Shown: positions 17,181-27,024, counted from the first letter of the stretch. The stretch: 64,000 nt of DNA from Terriglobus roseus DSM 18391 (GCF_000265425.1 NC_018014.1:1674001-1738000); one strand, 5' to 3'. The notes: generated from the letters alone by a model not told the origin. Numbers and translations are program-made.

Positions 17181-18364
17181 TGCTGGGCGAGGCAGGGAAT
17201 AAGTGGGGATGGCGCCGGTGGGTTGCCGTGGCGATTGCGCTGAGTACCTTGTCGCTCCAGACGGGATGCCGTGCGGAGGTGCCCTGGCCGCTTTGGCAGC
17301 AGTACCGCGCGAGGTTTATCGACGGTTCCGGACGCGTGATCGATCACAGCCCGGGGGCGAACGAGAAGACAACCAGCGAAGGCATGGCGTACGGCATGTT
17401 CTTTGCACTCGTCGTCAACGACCGGCCTACGTTCGACAAGCTGCTGCGCTGGACAGAGGACAACCTGGCGGGCGGCGACCTTACGGCGCGCCTGCCTGCG
17501 TGGAACTGGGGCAAGTCGCCGGATGGCGAGTGGAAGCCGCTGGATACGAACTCGGCCAGCGATGCGGATCTTTGGATGGCGTATGACCTGCTGGAAGCGG
17601 GGCGCCTTTGGAAGGACGACCGCCTGACCAAGCTGGGCGATGTGATGATGGACCGCATTGCGCACACTGAGGTGGCGGTTTCCCCGTCGCTGGGAACGGT
17701 GTTGCTGCCCGGTCCGACGGGATTCAAACCGCAGCCGAACACGATGATTCTGAATCCGAGCTATTCGCCGCCGCAGGTGCTGGCACGGCTGAAGGCGGAG
17801 CAGCCGTCGGGGCCGTGGGAGGCCGCGCTGGACGCGTTGCCGCGATTGATTGCGGCGTCCGCACCCAGCGGCTTTGCCATGGACTGGGTTCTCTCCGGTG
17901 CAAAGACGGTCCCGTCCGTGTCGCCAACGGATCTGGCTGCGGGTAACACGACCGTTGCACCGGTGGGTGGATTTGAGTCGATTCGCGTGTATCTGTGGCT
18001 GGGTATGGCGGACAAGGGGACGGCGGTTGTGCAGCGGTCGCTGCAGTCCGTGGGCGGGATGGCCCGTTTGATGGAGAGTACGGTGACGCCGCCGATGCAG
18101 GTGGATGCTGCTGGAACAGTCGTGAATGCCGATGGGCCGGTTGGATTTTCGGCTGCTGTGATTCCGTACCTGCTGGCTGTGGGACACAAGGATCAGGCGA
18201 CCGCGCAGGCGAATCGGATGGCTGCGAGTGTGGACTCGGCGAGCGGTCTGTATGGCCGCACACCTCTTTACTATGACCAGAACCTGGCGATGTTTTCGAA
18301 TGGCTGGACGGAGGGTCGGTTCAAGTTCGACCGCGACGGCAAGCTGAAGGTGAAGTGGAAGTGA
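17180..18364 (+). CDS. bcsZ: Endo-beta-1,4-glucanase of the cellulose operon (GH8)
   Basis: 394 residues, family GH8. The N-terminus has a charged start and hydrophobic stretch (WVAVAIALSTLSLQTG) ending at Cys, so it is either a signal peptide or a lipoprotein signal with a poor lipobox. The catalytic acid is in TTSEGMAYGMFFAL (Glu67), and the conserved Asp is in NSASDADLWMAYDLL (Asp128). BcsZ trims cellulose during export in the periplasm. ATG at 17180 shares one base with the bcsAB stop (TAATG); in-frame codons upstream lie inside bcsAB. Confidence 0.93.
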   Translation: MLGEAGNKWGWRRWVAVAIALSTLSLQTGCRAEVPWPLWQQYRARFIDGSGRVIDHSPGANEKTTSEGMAYGMFFALVVNDRPTFDKLLRWTEDNLAGGDLTARLPAWNWGKSPDGEWKPLDTNSASDADLWMAYDLLEAGRLWKDDRLTKLGDVMMDRIAHTEVAVSPSLGTVLLPGPTGFKPQPNTMILNPSYSPPQVLARLKAEQPSGPWEAALDALPRLIAASAPSGFAMDWVLSGAKTVPSVSPTDLAAGNTTVAPVGGFESIRVYLWLGMADKGTAVVQRSLQSVGGMARLMESTVTPPMQVDAAGTVVNADGPVGFSAAVIPYLLAVGHKDQATAQANRMAASVDSASGLYGRTPLYYDQNLAMFSNGWTEGRFKFDRDGKLKVKWK

Positions 18365-18518
18365 CGCCGTCAAGGTGCTGTTAGCCAATGAGTAACCGCT
18401 GGAAAAAAGCAGGTGACAGCGGCAGGAAAAGGGTAAGATTCTGAGGAACACCCGGTGTATAGACCGGGGAAAGCTGTACGAAACGTACCGGCAGAGTATC
18501 GGTACAAAGGCGTGACGC
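18365..18518 (+). promoter_or_regulatory. Structured leader before bcsC with mutually exclusive hairpins
   Basis: The only real gap in the operon. It has a 6-bp stem CCGCTG/CAGCGG (18396-18401 with 18417-18422), a 6-bp stem CCCGGT/ACCGGG (18451-18456 with 18463-18468), and two competing hairpins. These are GTACG-AAA-CGTAC (18476-18488) or GTACCG/CGGTAC (18485-18490 with 18500-18505). The second alternative ends one base before the AAGG Shine-Dalgarno of bcsC. I do not match it to a known riboswitch class. Confidence 0.4.
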
Positions 18519-21500
18519 ATGGCAGGCAGGAACCCATCCCGGAAGACACTGTTGCTGCTGAGCGCTGTCTTGCTCGGCGGAAGCGGTGCTGTGCCGGGGC
18601 AGGCGCAGGCTCCTTCTGCGAGCAGCAATGTGGCCACGCAGGCTTTGCTCGAGAAGGCTCGTTCGCTGGAGTCGCGCGGACGGATGGATATGGCTGCCCA
18701 GACGTGGCAGCAGGTGCTGCTGGCCGATCCGAATAATACGGATGCACTTGGCGGACTTGCACGTTCGGCCAAGATGGCCAACAACCAGGCGCTTGCGAAT
18801 ACTTACCTGCAACGGCTGAAGGCAATTAATCCCAAAGATCCCGGCATCGCCCGCGCAGAGAGTGTGATGGCGCAGGGTGCGCAGCTTTCGCAGCTGCAGC
18901 AGGCCGGCAAGATGGCCGCCGCGGGCAATTATGCCGAGGCGATGAAGATCTATCGGCAGGTCTTCGGACCCGCACCGCCGCAGGGTGAGTGGGCGCTGGC
19001 TTATTACGAGACGGAAGCTGCCACTGAAGAGGGACGTCCGCATGCGGTTGCGGGTCTGCGGTCGATGGTGGACAGGTATCCGCAGGATTCGCGTTACCAG
19101 ATCGCGCTTGGCCGCATTCTGACTTACAGCCCGAAGACACGTTCCGAGGGCCGCCGTTTCCTGGAGCGTCATCCGAACGATCCGCAGGCGACGGAAGCGT
19201 TGAAGCAGTCGCTGGTTTGGGATGCGCAGAATCCGGCGAGTTCCGGAGACATCCGCAGCTATCTGCAGAAGCACCGCGATCCGCAACTGCAGGAAGCCCT
19301 GACAAGGAACGAAGCGGCACAGCGCGCAACGGCCCGCAGCGCGGCTGCGAATCGGCGCTCGGGTGAGGGTGGTTACGGTGCCGGTGTGTCGGATGATCCT
19401 GCCACATCGCTGGCGGCTCGCCAGCACAACATCGAAGAGAACGCAGCGTATGTAGCGCTGAATGCGAAGCGGTTCAGCGAAGCCGAGGAGCGATTCAAGT
19501 CACTGCTGGCGAAGGATCCGAACGATCCGCGGGCACTGGCCGGTATGGGCTATGTGCGGATGAATCAGCAGAATTTTGGCGGCGCCATCAGCTTCATGGA
19601 GCAGGCGAAGCAGGACGGCGCGACCGATAAGGGGTTGGAGAGCAACCTGGCGACGGCGCGCTACTTCTTCCTGATCCAGGAGGGCGGCACCGCCCTGAAC
19701 GAGAACGACCTGACGACGGCAGAGCAGGAGTACCGACAGGCGCTGACCCTGCGCGCCAATGGTCCTGAGGCTCTGTTGGGACTGGGTGGAACGCTGGCGA
19801 AGGCACAGCAGGCTGAAGCTGCGGCTCCTTACTATGCGGAGTACGTCAAGCTGAAGCCGGCTGCGATCGAAGGCTGGCGCGGTCTGTTCATGTCGGAGTA
19901 TCAGGCTGGCAATTCGCAGCGTGCCCTGGAGACAGAGCGTCGTCTGCCGGCGAATCTTCGTGCGCAGTTGATGCGCGATCCGGACTTCCTGCGGACGCTG
20001 GCTTCGGCCTATAGCGCGGTTGGCCGTGATGCGGATGCGCAGCGTGTGTTACGGTCCGCGCTGGATCTGCCATTCCCGACCGGCGCGCAGGGCGTGAAGT
20101 CGGATACGCAGTTGCAGTACGCGAGCCTGCTGCTGCAGGCGAACCACATCGATCAGGCTGCGGGATTGTATCGCCAGGTGCTCTCCATGGACCCGACGAA
20201 TACGTTGGCCTGGGAGGGATTGGTCAACGCGCAGCATGCGATGCACAACGAAGCGGCTGCGCTGCAGGCGCTGGAAAGCATGCCGCCCGAGGTCTACGAG
20301 CAGGCATTGCGCGAACCCGGATTCCTTGGGACGGCTGCCGCGATCTACGGTTCGCAGAGCAAATACGATATTGCGCAGAGCCTTCTGGAACGCGCCATTG
20401 CGCGGGAGAATACCACCGGGCAAAAGGTGCCGGTCAATCTGCAATTGCAGCTTGCGGGTCTGTACCTGCAACGCAACGACGGGGCACATGCGTTTCCGAT
20501 CTACCAGCGCATTCTGAGTGAGAACCCGGACCGCGTGGATGCGTGGAAGGGCCTGCTGGGATCGCTGCATGCGGCGAATCGCGACCGCGATGCGCTGGCG
20601 CAGATCCAGCAGATTCCGCCGGCGACGCGCAAGACGTTGGAGAGCGACGTCGAGTATCTGCAGTCGATCGGCAATATCTATAACGGTCTGGGGCAGCCGC
20701 AGCAGGCGATGGTCTTCTTGAACCGCGTGCAGCAGCGTTACATTGCGCAGCATGCCACTCCGCCGGCTGACATCGATATTCAGAATGCGTATTTGCTCTT
20801 CAACGGCCAGAACGACACGGGCCTGTATCGCCAGTTGCTGGTGCTTGGCAGCCGTCCTGACCTGAGCGATGAGCAGCGCCGCACGGTGCAGACGATCTGG
20901 GCGATGTGGGCGGTTCGGCGGTCGAACCAGGCTGCTGCTGCCGGTAATGAGAAGCGTGCGCTTGCGATCCTGAATGCAACGGCGAAGGCGTTTCCGGATA
21001 ATCCGGGTGTTGTGAAAGCCCTTGCGAGCGGCTATCTTCGCGCAGGATTGCCCAAGCAGGCAGTGGCAATTTTCAAGTCGCAGGACATGACGACCGGCTC
21101 CGCCGCGGACTACAAGGCTGCGGTGGGTGCGGGACTGGCCGCTAACGACATGAAGGATGCGGAGACCTGGCTACGTTACGGGTTGAACCAGTATCCGCGT
21201 GACGGACAGATGCTGGGCCTGGCCGCGAAGTTTGAGCAGGCTCGTGGTGACAGCGGACGTGCGGCTGACTACTACAAGGCTTCGCTGGCAGCGATGCCGC
21301 CGGCCGACCCGGGGTCAGAGCTGGCGTACATCCTGAACCAGCCGGTTGCGCTGAATCCGCGCGCGCTGCCCAGCCCGACTTCGGCGCAGGACCTTGCGTC
21401 GCTGCTGGCGCCGGGGCAGGAAGATCGCAATGCGGATGGCACGCGGATGACGCAGGCGCCTGCGCGTCCCTATCTGCCCAGCATGACGAACGCATACGGC

Positions 21501-23981
21501 CAGGCGCCGGTGCAGGTAGGTGCGGGAAGCGCGATGCCGGGTTCGGCCGGACAGGGAGGTTATGCGCTGCCGTCGTCCGGTGCACCCGCGGTGCCGGCAT
21601 ACATGGCCAATCCGAATTCGACGGTGCGGCAGACGCCCACGACGCAGCGTCTGCGGGACTACGCACCGCCCGATCCGTCGACGACGCCCGCCGGCGGTTA
21701 CATGATCTATCCAGGTGTTTCGCAGAACTTTGCGCCGCCCGAGGTGACAGCACGTCCCGCGAACCAGACGCTTACAGCGAGCGATTCGCTGCCCATACCG
21801 GGTGCCTACGCACCACTTTCGACTGAGCGTGATCTGCCGCCAGCAGATATGGCTGTGAACCAGCAGCCGGAGCCTTACCTGGCCTATCAGCAGGAGCAGG
21901 TACGTCGCAGTGTGCAGCAGGCGCAGGTCGTGGACGATGCGAGCTTCCTTGCGACCGGACCGCGACGCGATGGCGCGCAGACCGGTCAGTTCAACGGCGA
22001 AGTCTACGGACCTTACATCCCCTACGTGGCGCCCAGCCAGGCGAACGGGCGGCCGATGGTCAGTTATTCGGCGAGTGAAGTGAACTCGACGACGTTGCGC
22101 AATGGTTCGACCATGAAGAATGCCCGCAATACGCGTGTCGCTCCAAGGTCTGGCACATCGGTCCATCCGGAGATTGCTGCGGCAGAGGCTGCTGCGTCGC
22201 GTCGCCGCCAGTCGGATCCGCGCAGCATGATGGGGCAGAGCAATCCGCCGGAGGACATCGACAACGGTGTTGCGCAGAACTCGCAGTACGTACCGCGGGG
22301 ACAGGGGCAAATGTCGCGCCTTTCGAGCATTCCGTCGACGGAACCGACGAACAGCGGATCCAGCTACACCCCGCAATACAACACACAGGCTGGTCAGACC
22401 ACGTTGCCCCAGCCGAACGGCTATCCCCAGACCGCGCAGAGCGGTGGAGAGGCCTACGGCCAGCAGTATCCGCGGCCGACGGGTGGTTTGATCGCGCACC
22501 GCGCGCCACGTCGTCCGGTTCGGCAGCGGTCTGCCACAGCAGTGACCGGAGTTGGACCCGCCGGTGCGCCGATCTTCTATCCAGCCGCACCCACGGGTCT
22601 GACGAATCAGCCGTACCCCGATCTACCGCCGTACAACGGCACTGGCCCGATCCCGTCGGATGAGCAGTTGATTGCGCGCAACATCCCACCGCTGCGCGGC
22701 AACTACGATCCGAATGGTGCAGCTCCGCCCCCGCCGCTGACTGAGCGGCAGCAGACGGAGCTGGACTTGGCGACGCTGGAGGCCAGCTACAGCGCATGGA
22801 TGGGCGGTACGGGCAGCGTGCGTTACCGCAGCGGCCGCGCCGGCGTCGAGCGTCTATTCGACTACGAGATCCCGTTTGAAGCGACGATCGTTACGGGCAG
22901 GCGTGTCCGTTTCTCTGTAATCCCGAAGGCTGTCTTCCTGAACAGCGGAACGCTGGACCTGACGGGCGTCGATCCCACGACTGCCGCTGTGCCAGTGCTG
23001 GGTACGTTGCCGATCACGGCCATCACAGCGCCCGCGCCGCAGTTCAACTCGGGCGTTGGCGGCGAGTTTCAGATCTCCGGGACCAACTTCGGCATCTCCG
23101 TCGGCTACACACCGTACGAATTTCTTGTCAGCAACATCATCGGACGCGCACGTTTCCGGCTGTTTAATCACCTGACGCTGTTCGGCGAGCGCGACTCCGT
23201 GAAGGATACCCAATTGTCGATTGCGGGTCTGCGCGACCCGGGATCAGCGACGCCCGTCTTTGAAGGCAATATCTGGGGTGGCGTGGTCTCGACTGTCGGC
23301 GGCGCACGGTTTGATCTTGGCGATGAGAAATCAGGTTTCTATATCTCGGGCGATGGCGGAACGGTCACCGGATATCACGTGCTGGACAACAAGAAAATTG
23401 AAGGCACGATGGGAGCTTACTTCCGCGTGAAGCAATTCCCGGGCGTCGGTTCGATGACTGTGGGCGGCAGCTTCTTCGGCATGCATTACACCCATAACGA
23501 GCGACCGCTGAGCTACGGGAACGGTGGTTACTTCAGCCCGAACGTCTACTTCCTGGGCTCGGTTCCGGTAACGTTTAACGGCTACTACAAGACCAACTTC
23601 CATTACTCGCTTTCGGGTGCGCTGGGTGTCCAGACGTTCGAAGAACAGAATGCGAAGCTGTTTCCGCTGGACCCGGTACAGCAGAGCGGCGCCTATTCGG
23701 GCTGCACGCTGACGCAGATTGCGCAGCACACCTGCACGACGGCCGAGGTCGCGCGCAACACAAGTACGGGTGCGAACTTCAATATCGGCGGCCAGTTCAG
23801 CTATCGCGTTGCAGAGCACTGGTATGTGGGCGGCGCGCTCTCCGCGAACAATACGAATAACTTCACAATGGTGCAGCCGAGCTTCTTTGCGCGGTACCTC
23901 TTCCGGCCACAGTATCCGACGGAAGATTACCCGACGGGCCTGTTCCCGCTGGATGGGTTGCGCCCGCTGCGGGTCCCGTAA
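18519..23981 (+). CDS. bcsC: Cellulose export outer-membrane protein BcsC (TPR plus beta-barrel)
   Basis: 1820 residues, longer than the roughly 1150 of E. coli BcsC. A signal peptide (KTLLLLSAVLLGGSGAVPGQAQA) is followed by many TPR units from about 35 to 940. A linker of about 470 residues rich in Pro, Gln, Tyr, Ser and Gly spans about 948-1415. The C-terminal outer-membrane barrel runs from about 1418 (ATLEASYSAWMGGTGSVRYR) to the end. BcsC's TPR part spans the periplasm and its barrel is the exit pore for cellulose. The start ATG has AAGG nine bases upstream. The gene is followed by a strong terminator. Confidence 0.93.
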   Translation: MAGRNPSRKTLLLLSAVLLGGSGAVPGQAQAPSASSNVATQALLEKARSLESRGRMDMAAQTWQQVLLADPNNTDALGGLARSAKMANNQALANTYLQRLKAINPKDPGIARAESVMAQGAQLSQLQQAGKMAAAGNYAEAMKIYRQVFGPAPPQGEWALAYYETEAATEEGRPHAVAGLRSMVDRYPQDSRYQIALGRILTYSPKTRSEGRRFLERHPNDPQATEALKQSLVWDAQNPASSGDIRSYLQKHRDPQLQEALTRNEAAQRATARSAAANRRSGEGGYGAGVSDDPATSLAARQHNIEENAAYVALNAKRFSEAEERFKSLLAKDPNDPRALAGMGYVRMNQQNFGGAISFMEQAKQDGATDKGLESNLATARYFFLIQEGGTALNENDLTTAEQEYRQALTLRANGPEALLGLGGTLAKAQQAEAAAPYYAEYVKLKPAAIEGWRGLFMSEYQAGNSQRALETERRLPANLRAQLMRDPDFLRTLASAYSAVGRDADAQRVLRSALDLPFPTGAQGVKSDTQLQYASLLLQANHIDQAAGLYRQVLSMDPTNTLAWEGLVNAQHAMHNEAAALQALESMPPEVYEQALREPGFLGTAAAIYGSQSKYDIAQSLLERAIARENTTGQKVPVNLQLQLAGLYLQRNDGAHAFPIYQRILSENPDRVDAWKGLLGSLHAANRDRDALAQIQQIPPATRKTLESDVEYLQSIGNIYNGLGQPQQAMVFLNRVQQRYIAQHATPPADIDIQNAYLLFNGQNDTGLYRQLLVLGSRPDLSDEQRRTVQTIWAMWAVRRSNQAAAAGNEKRALAILNATAKAFPDNPGVVKALASGYLRAGLPKQAVAIFKSQDMTTGSAADYKAAVGAGLAANDMKDAETWLRYGLNQYPRDGQMLGLAAKFEQARGDSGRAADYYKASLAAMPPADPGSELAYILNQPVALNPRALPSPTSAQDLASLLAPGQEDRNADGTRMTQAPARPYLPSMTNAYGQAPVQVGAGSAMPGSAGQGGYALPSSGAPAVPAYMANPNSTVRQTPTTQRLRDYAPPDPSTTPAGGYMIYPGVSQNFAPPEVTARPANQTLTASDSLPIPGAYAPLSTERDLPPADMAVNQQPEPYLAYQQEQVRRSVQQAQVVDDASFLATGPRRDGAQTGQFNGEVYGPYIPYVAPSQANGRPMVSYSASEVNSTTLRNGSTMKNARNTRVAPRSGTSVHPEIAAAEAAASRRRQSDPRSMMGQSNPPEDIDNGVAQNSQYVPRGQGQMSRLSSIPSTEPTNSGSSYTPQYNTQAGQTTLPQPNGYPQTAQSGGEAYGQQYPRPTGGLIAHRAPRRPVRQRSATAVTGVGPAGAPIFYPAAPTGLTNQPYPDLPPYNGTGPIPSDEQLIARNIPPLRGNYDPNGAAPPPPLTERQQTELDLATLEASYSAWMGGTGSVRYRSGRAGVERLFDYEIPFEATIVTGRRVRFSVIPKAVFLNSGTLDLTGVDPTTAAVPVLGTLPITAITAPAPQFNSGVGGEFQISGTNFGISVGYTPYEFLVSNIIGRARFRLFNHLTLFGERDSVKDTQLSIAGLRDPGSATPVFEGNIWGGVVSTVGGARFDLGDEKSGFYISGDGGTVTGYHVLDNKKIEGTMGAYFRVKQFPGVGSMTVGGSFFGMHYTHNERPLSYGNGGYFSPNVYFLGSVPVTFNGYYKTNFHYSLSGALGVQTFEEQNAKLFPLDPVQQSGAYSGCTLTQIAQHTCTTAEVARNTSTGANFNIGGQFSYRVAEHWYVGGALSANNTNNFTMVQPSFFARYLFRPQYPTEDYPTGLFPLDGLRPLRVP

Positions 23982-24005
23982 AACTCGCACGACGATCAGA
24001 AACAG

Positions 24006-24037
24006 AGGCATGGCTCGCGCCATGCCTTTGTTGTTTG
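24006..24037 (+). terminator. Rho-independent terminator of the bcs operon
   Basis: A perfect 9-bp stem AGGCATGGC / GCCATGCCT (24006-24014 and 24019-24027) with loop TCGC and a following T-rich run TTGTTGTTTGTTG. It lies 25 bp after bcsC and may also serve the converging minus-strand gene. Confidence 0.85.
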
Positions 24038-24052
24038 TTGCCGCCGCAACAG

Positions 24053-25606
24053 TCAGGGGAGGCGGCAGACCTTTGCGGCGCTGTTGCGGAATGGGCAGTC
24101 GAAGGCGGTCTGCGCGGCCGCTGGCAGCAGCAGCCAGGTTGCGCCCAGGGGCCGCACCCATGTGAGGCGCTGCGCATCGGTGGCAGTGGCCAGGCCGGTT
24201 TGCAGATCGCTTTCGCGTTTCCACGTCTCTGCGAGCGCGGGTATGACGGAGGCGATGCCGCCGTCCTTTGCCTGGTCGGGCAGCGCCGTGCGTTGCGCGA
24301 CAGCGCGAAACATCTGCGCGTCTTCTCCGGGAGCCTTGGTGTAGTCGGCGTCGGCTGCGAATACGGCGTCGACAGGCGTGTTGTCACGAACCCATAGAAA
24401 GGCCCGTTCGTAGGCGTTTGCGGGCGTGGCGCCGGGTAGTTCCCATTGGCCGGAGTGCGCATAGATGCCGCGCTGCATGGTGAGCAGGCCGATGCCGGCC
24501 GCGATGCATGCGGCCGCAGGCATACAGCGCAGCCGTTGCGGCAGATCGCCGAGCAGGCCACCGGCCATGAGGACGAAGACCAGGTATAGCGGATGCAGCA
24601 TGCGCAGGGGCTGCATGCGTGCCAGCAGCAGGCTGGCGTCGCCGGGGTGGATCAGCAGGAGCGCCGCTGCGGTGACGATGCCGGCGACGATGACCAGCGC
24701 CAGGCAGAGATCACGGCCGCTCTGCGAGGTCCGCTTACGGAGCGGATTCCAAGTGGCAAAGAGCAGCAGCAGGACGGGTGCTGCGACGAGGCCGACCCAC
24801 TCGTACCACTCCCACTGTGCGAGGAACCAGTAGCCGCGGCTAAGGGATGCGGCCCGGACGGCTCCGGAATCGGGCGGAGCGAATGCTTGGAGGGTGGCCA
24901 TGGCTGCAAGAGTCGCGGCGGCCAGGCCTGCGGTCCAGGCAGCCGGGCGGTTTGACCGGCGCGCCATGACCGTCGCAAAGAGCAGCGCCGCCCAAACGGT
25001 CATCAGGGGGTGAAGCGGTGCAGACACAACGAGGCAGAGGAGCGCGGCGCGTGCACGGGAGCGTAGCAGCAGCGAGAGCCCGTAGAGCACCAGCGGTGTC
25101 CACAGCGAACGGGCCGTGAGGTAGGGGTCTGCCAGGTAGAGCGAGGTGCCGGCAACCGGTAGACCGAGCGATACGGCAAGCAGTAGTACCGCACCTCGCT
25201 GTGCGCGTATTGAAGGGAAGAGCGCGCGGGCCAGTGAACCAGCGGCGAGCAGCGTGGCCAGCAAGGCCGTTGCGAAGAGCAGCAGCATCGCCCAGTCCTG
25301 CGGCAGGTGCAGCAGACGGATCAACTGTGCGACCGAGGGGACGAAGAGGCTCTGCGAGGTGTGAGCGATGGCGAAGGAGTGTGGAAGATTGCGCTCGGTG
25401 GGGAAGAGTTCCGGATGCAGCCGCAGGGTGACGCCCGTTGCGTAGATGCCGCCATCTTCGGCGAAGGGGTGGTAGCCCAGCAGTCCGAAGGCAAGGACGG
25501 CGCAGAGGAGGAACCACGCTGTTCTCGGTCGGGCAGACTGTGTGCCCTGGGTGTGACCGTCGCGCTGCGACTGGTCTACCTGGGGCAGGAGTGTGATGGT
25601 TGCCAT
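24053..25606 (-). CDS. Polytopic inner-membrane protein of unknown function
   Basis: 517 residues with roughly ten hydrophobic segments, starting at about residue 30 (AWFLLCAVLAFGLLGYHPF). Motif-like stretches include FAEDGGIYATGV, TSLYLADPYLTARSLWTPLV and the soluble C-terminal RDNTPVDAVFAADADY. The layout (helices with acidic first loop, short C-terminal soluble part) recalls GT-C-type or related membrane proteins, but I do not recognise a named family. It converges on the bcs terminator and is divergent from the aspartic protease gene. Real gene; function unknown. Confidence 0.75.
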   Translation of the reverse strand: MATITLLPQVDQSQRDGHTQGTQSARPRTAWFLLCAVLAFGLLGYHPFAEDGGIYATGVTLRLHPELFPTERNLPHSFAIAHTSQSLFVPSVAQLIRLLHLPQDWAMLLLFATALLATLLAAGSLARALFPSIRAQRGAVLLLAVSLGLPVAGTSLYLADPYLTARSLWTPLVLYGLSLLLRSRARAALLCLVVSAPLHPLMTVWAALLFATVMARRSNRPAAWTAGLAAATLAAMATLQAFAPPDSGAVRAASLSRGYWFLAQWEWYEWVGLVAAPVLLLLFATWNPLRKRTSQSGRDLCLALVIVAGIVTAAALLLIHPGDASLLLARMQPLRMLHPLYLVFVLMAGGLLGDLPQRLRCMPAAACIAAGIGLLTMQRGIYAHSGQWELPGATPANAYERAFLWVRDNTPVDAVFAADADYTKAPGEDAQMFRAVAQRTALPDQAKDGGIASVIPALAETWKRESDLQTGLATATDAQRLTWVRPLGATWLLLPAAAQTAFDCPFRNSAAKVCRLP

Positions 25607-25733
25607 GAACTCTCGTGGGTCTGCTTCAACTGGTTTGGATCACTGGATCGACGCCGGAAGATTGCAGTGTCGATTTCAGGTAACCCGAGTATGGTTGGTT
25701 TGTTCCGCTCCAACATGAGATGCAGGAGACCAC

Positions 25734-26954
25734 ATGCGGCTGATACCCCTGATCGCCTTACAGGTGATTCTAGTCATGGTGCACGGTTTGCAGGCGCAGA
25801 GCCCGGAGGCCCTGAAGGCGGCCTACGACGCGAAGCATGTCTTTGCGCTGCGGGATGCCGTTGCTCATTCCAGCGCGCCGCGCCTGTACAAGGGAGCTGT
25901 TGACGCATCGGCGAACCGCGTTCAAACGGCGACGAAGGAACTGCAGGCGGTCATTCAGCATGATCCACACTCGGACGAGGCATACGAGGCCCATGATCTG
26001 TTGGGCAATCTGTACTTCCGGAACGGCATGTACCGCGAGGGGTACGGAGAGATCGTGGCGGCATTGCGCGAGAGCCCGAACGCCTCGGATGCGAAGAGTA
26101 TGCTCTCGATCTTCACGGCACTGAATGAGTTGCCGAAGATGTCGGTCGTCGAGATGAAGCCGACCAGTATGGCGATCGAGCCGGGGAGCCTCTCGCTGCC
26201 GTTCCAGGCGAATGGCAAGGACCTGAAGTTCTTCTTCGATACGGGCGCTGCGATTTCGATCATGGGCGAGTCCGAGGCGAAGGAGCTTGGCATCCTTGCG
26301 AAACCTGTCGAAGGGAAGATGAACGACTCCAGTGGACGCGGTGTCTCCGGACTCAGAGTGGCGCTTGTCTCTGATCTGCGGATCGGCGGACTTCATCTTC
26401 GGAATGTGCCGTTCCTGGTAATTGCCGATTCGGGCGAGCCGTGGACCCATGCTCCGAAGAATGAGCGCGGGATCATCGGGCTGCCGTTGCTGATTGCGAT
26501 GCGGACCTTTCGCTGGACACCAGAGGGCAGGTTTGAGTTTGGGCTTCCTGCCGGTAAGCCGGATATCAACACGTGCAACATGCTCTTTCACAACTCAAGC
26601 CCCGTCGTTGATGTGCTGGTGGAAGGGATGCATCTGGATTTCACGCTGGACACCGGCGCGGTGGATACGGACCTGAACCCGCCGTTTGCGAAGGCTCTGC
26701 CGGACCTGATGAAGAGTGGCCAGCCTGAGGAGCGGGCACTTGAGGGACTTGGCGGGAAGGTCGTGAACGCCTCGCTGCTGCTGCCATCGGTCACGTTTGC
26801 CTTTGGCGGAAAGAGCCTGGCGCTTAGCCCGGCGCATGTCTTCACCGAACATGGGAACGGAGCCTGGGCTCCCGGCAACCTGGGTATGGATCTGCTTCGG
26901 CAGGCACGCGCTTTCACGGTTGACTTTGAGGCGATGACCTTGCGGCTGGAATGA
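25734..26954 (+). CDS. Exported aspartic protease-like protein with two DTGA motifs
   Basis: 406 residues. A signal peptide (LIPLIALQVILVMVHGLQAQ) precedes a helical, TPR-like part (about 30-130). Two retropepsin-type lobes follow, each with a DTGA motif: FFFDTGAAISIMG (Asp169) and FTLDTGAVDTDL (Asp306). The second flap-like G-hydrophobic segments (RGIIGLPLL, GNLGMDLL) are also present in each half. Acting as a pepsin-like pseudo-dimer in the periplasm is inference. AGGAGA lies 6 bp before the ATG. Divergent from the membrane protein gene. Confidence 0.8.
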   Translation: MRLIPLIALQVILVMVHGLQAQSPEALKAAYDAKHVFALRDAVAHSSAPRLYKGAVDASANRVQTATKELQAVIQHDPHSDEAYEAHDLLGNLYFRNGMYREGYGEIVAALRESPNASDAKSMLSIFTALNELPKMSVVEMKPTSMAIEPGSLSLPFQANGKDLKFFFDTGAAISIMGESEAKELGILAKPVEGKMNDSSGRGVSGLRVALVSDLRIGGLHLRNVPFLVIADSGEPWTHAPKNERGIIGLPLLIAMRTFRWTPEGRFEFGLPAGKPDINTCNMLFHNSSPVVDVLVEGMHLDFTLDTGAVDTDLNPPFAKALPDLMKSGQPEERALEGLGGKVVNASLLLPSVTFAFGGKSLALSPAHVFTEHGNGAWAPGNLGMDLLRQARAFTVDFEAMTLRLE

Positions 26955-27018
26955 CCGTGGTCCGACCCGGTGGCTAAGGGTGTTCCTCCCCGTGTGCGAG
27001 TGAGGTTTATCGGCTCCG

Positions 27019-27024
27019 TATAAT
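27019..27024 (+). promoter_or_regulatory. Consensus -10 box inside an inverted repeat
   Basis: TATAAT at 27019-27024 is a perfect -10 hexamer, flanked exactly by CTCCG (27014-27018) and CGGAG (27025-27029). No good -35 is visible 16-18 nt upstream. It lies 70 bp before the flippase-like gene. Confidence 0.35.

Noticed and set aside
18365..18518. c-di-GMP (GEMM) riboswitch before bcsC
   Set aside because: The conserved GEMM core and tetraloop receptor could not be matched; kept only as an unclassified structured leader.
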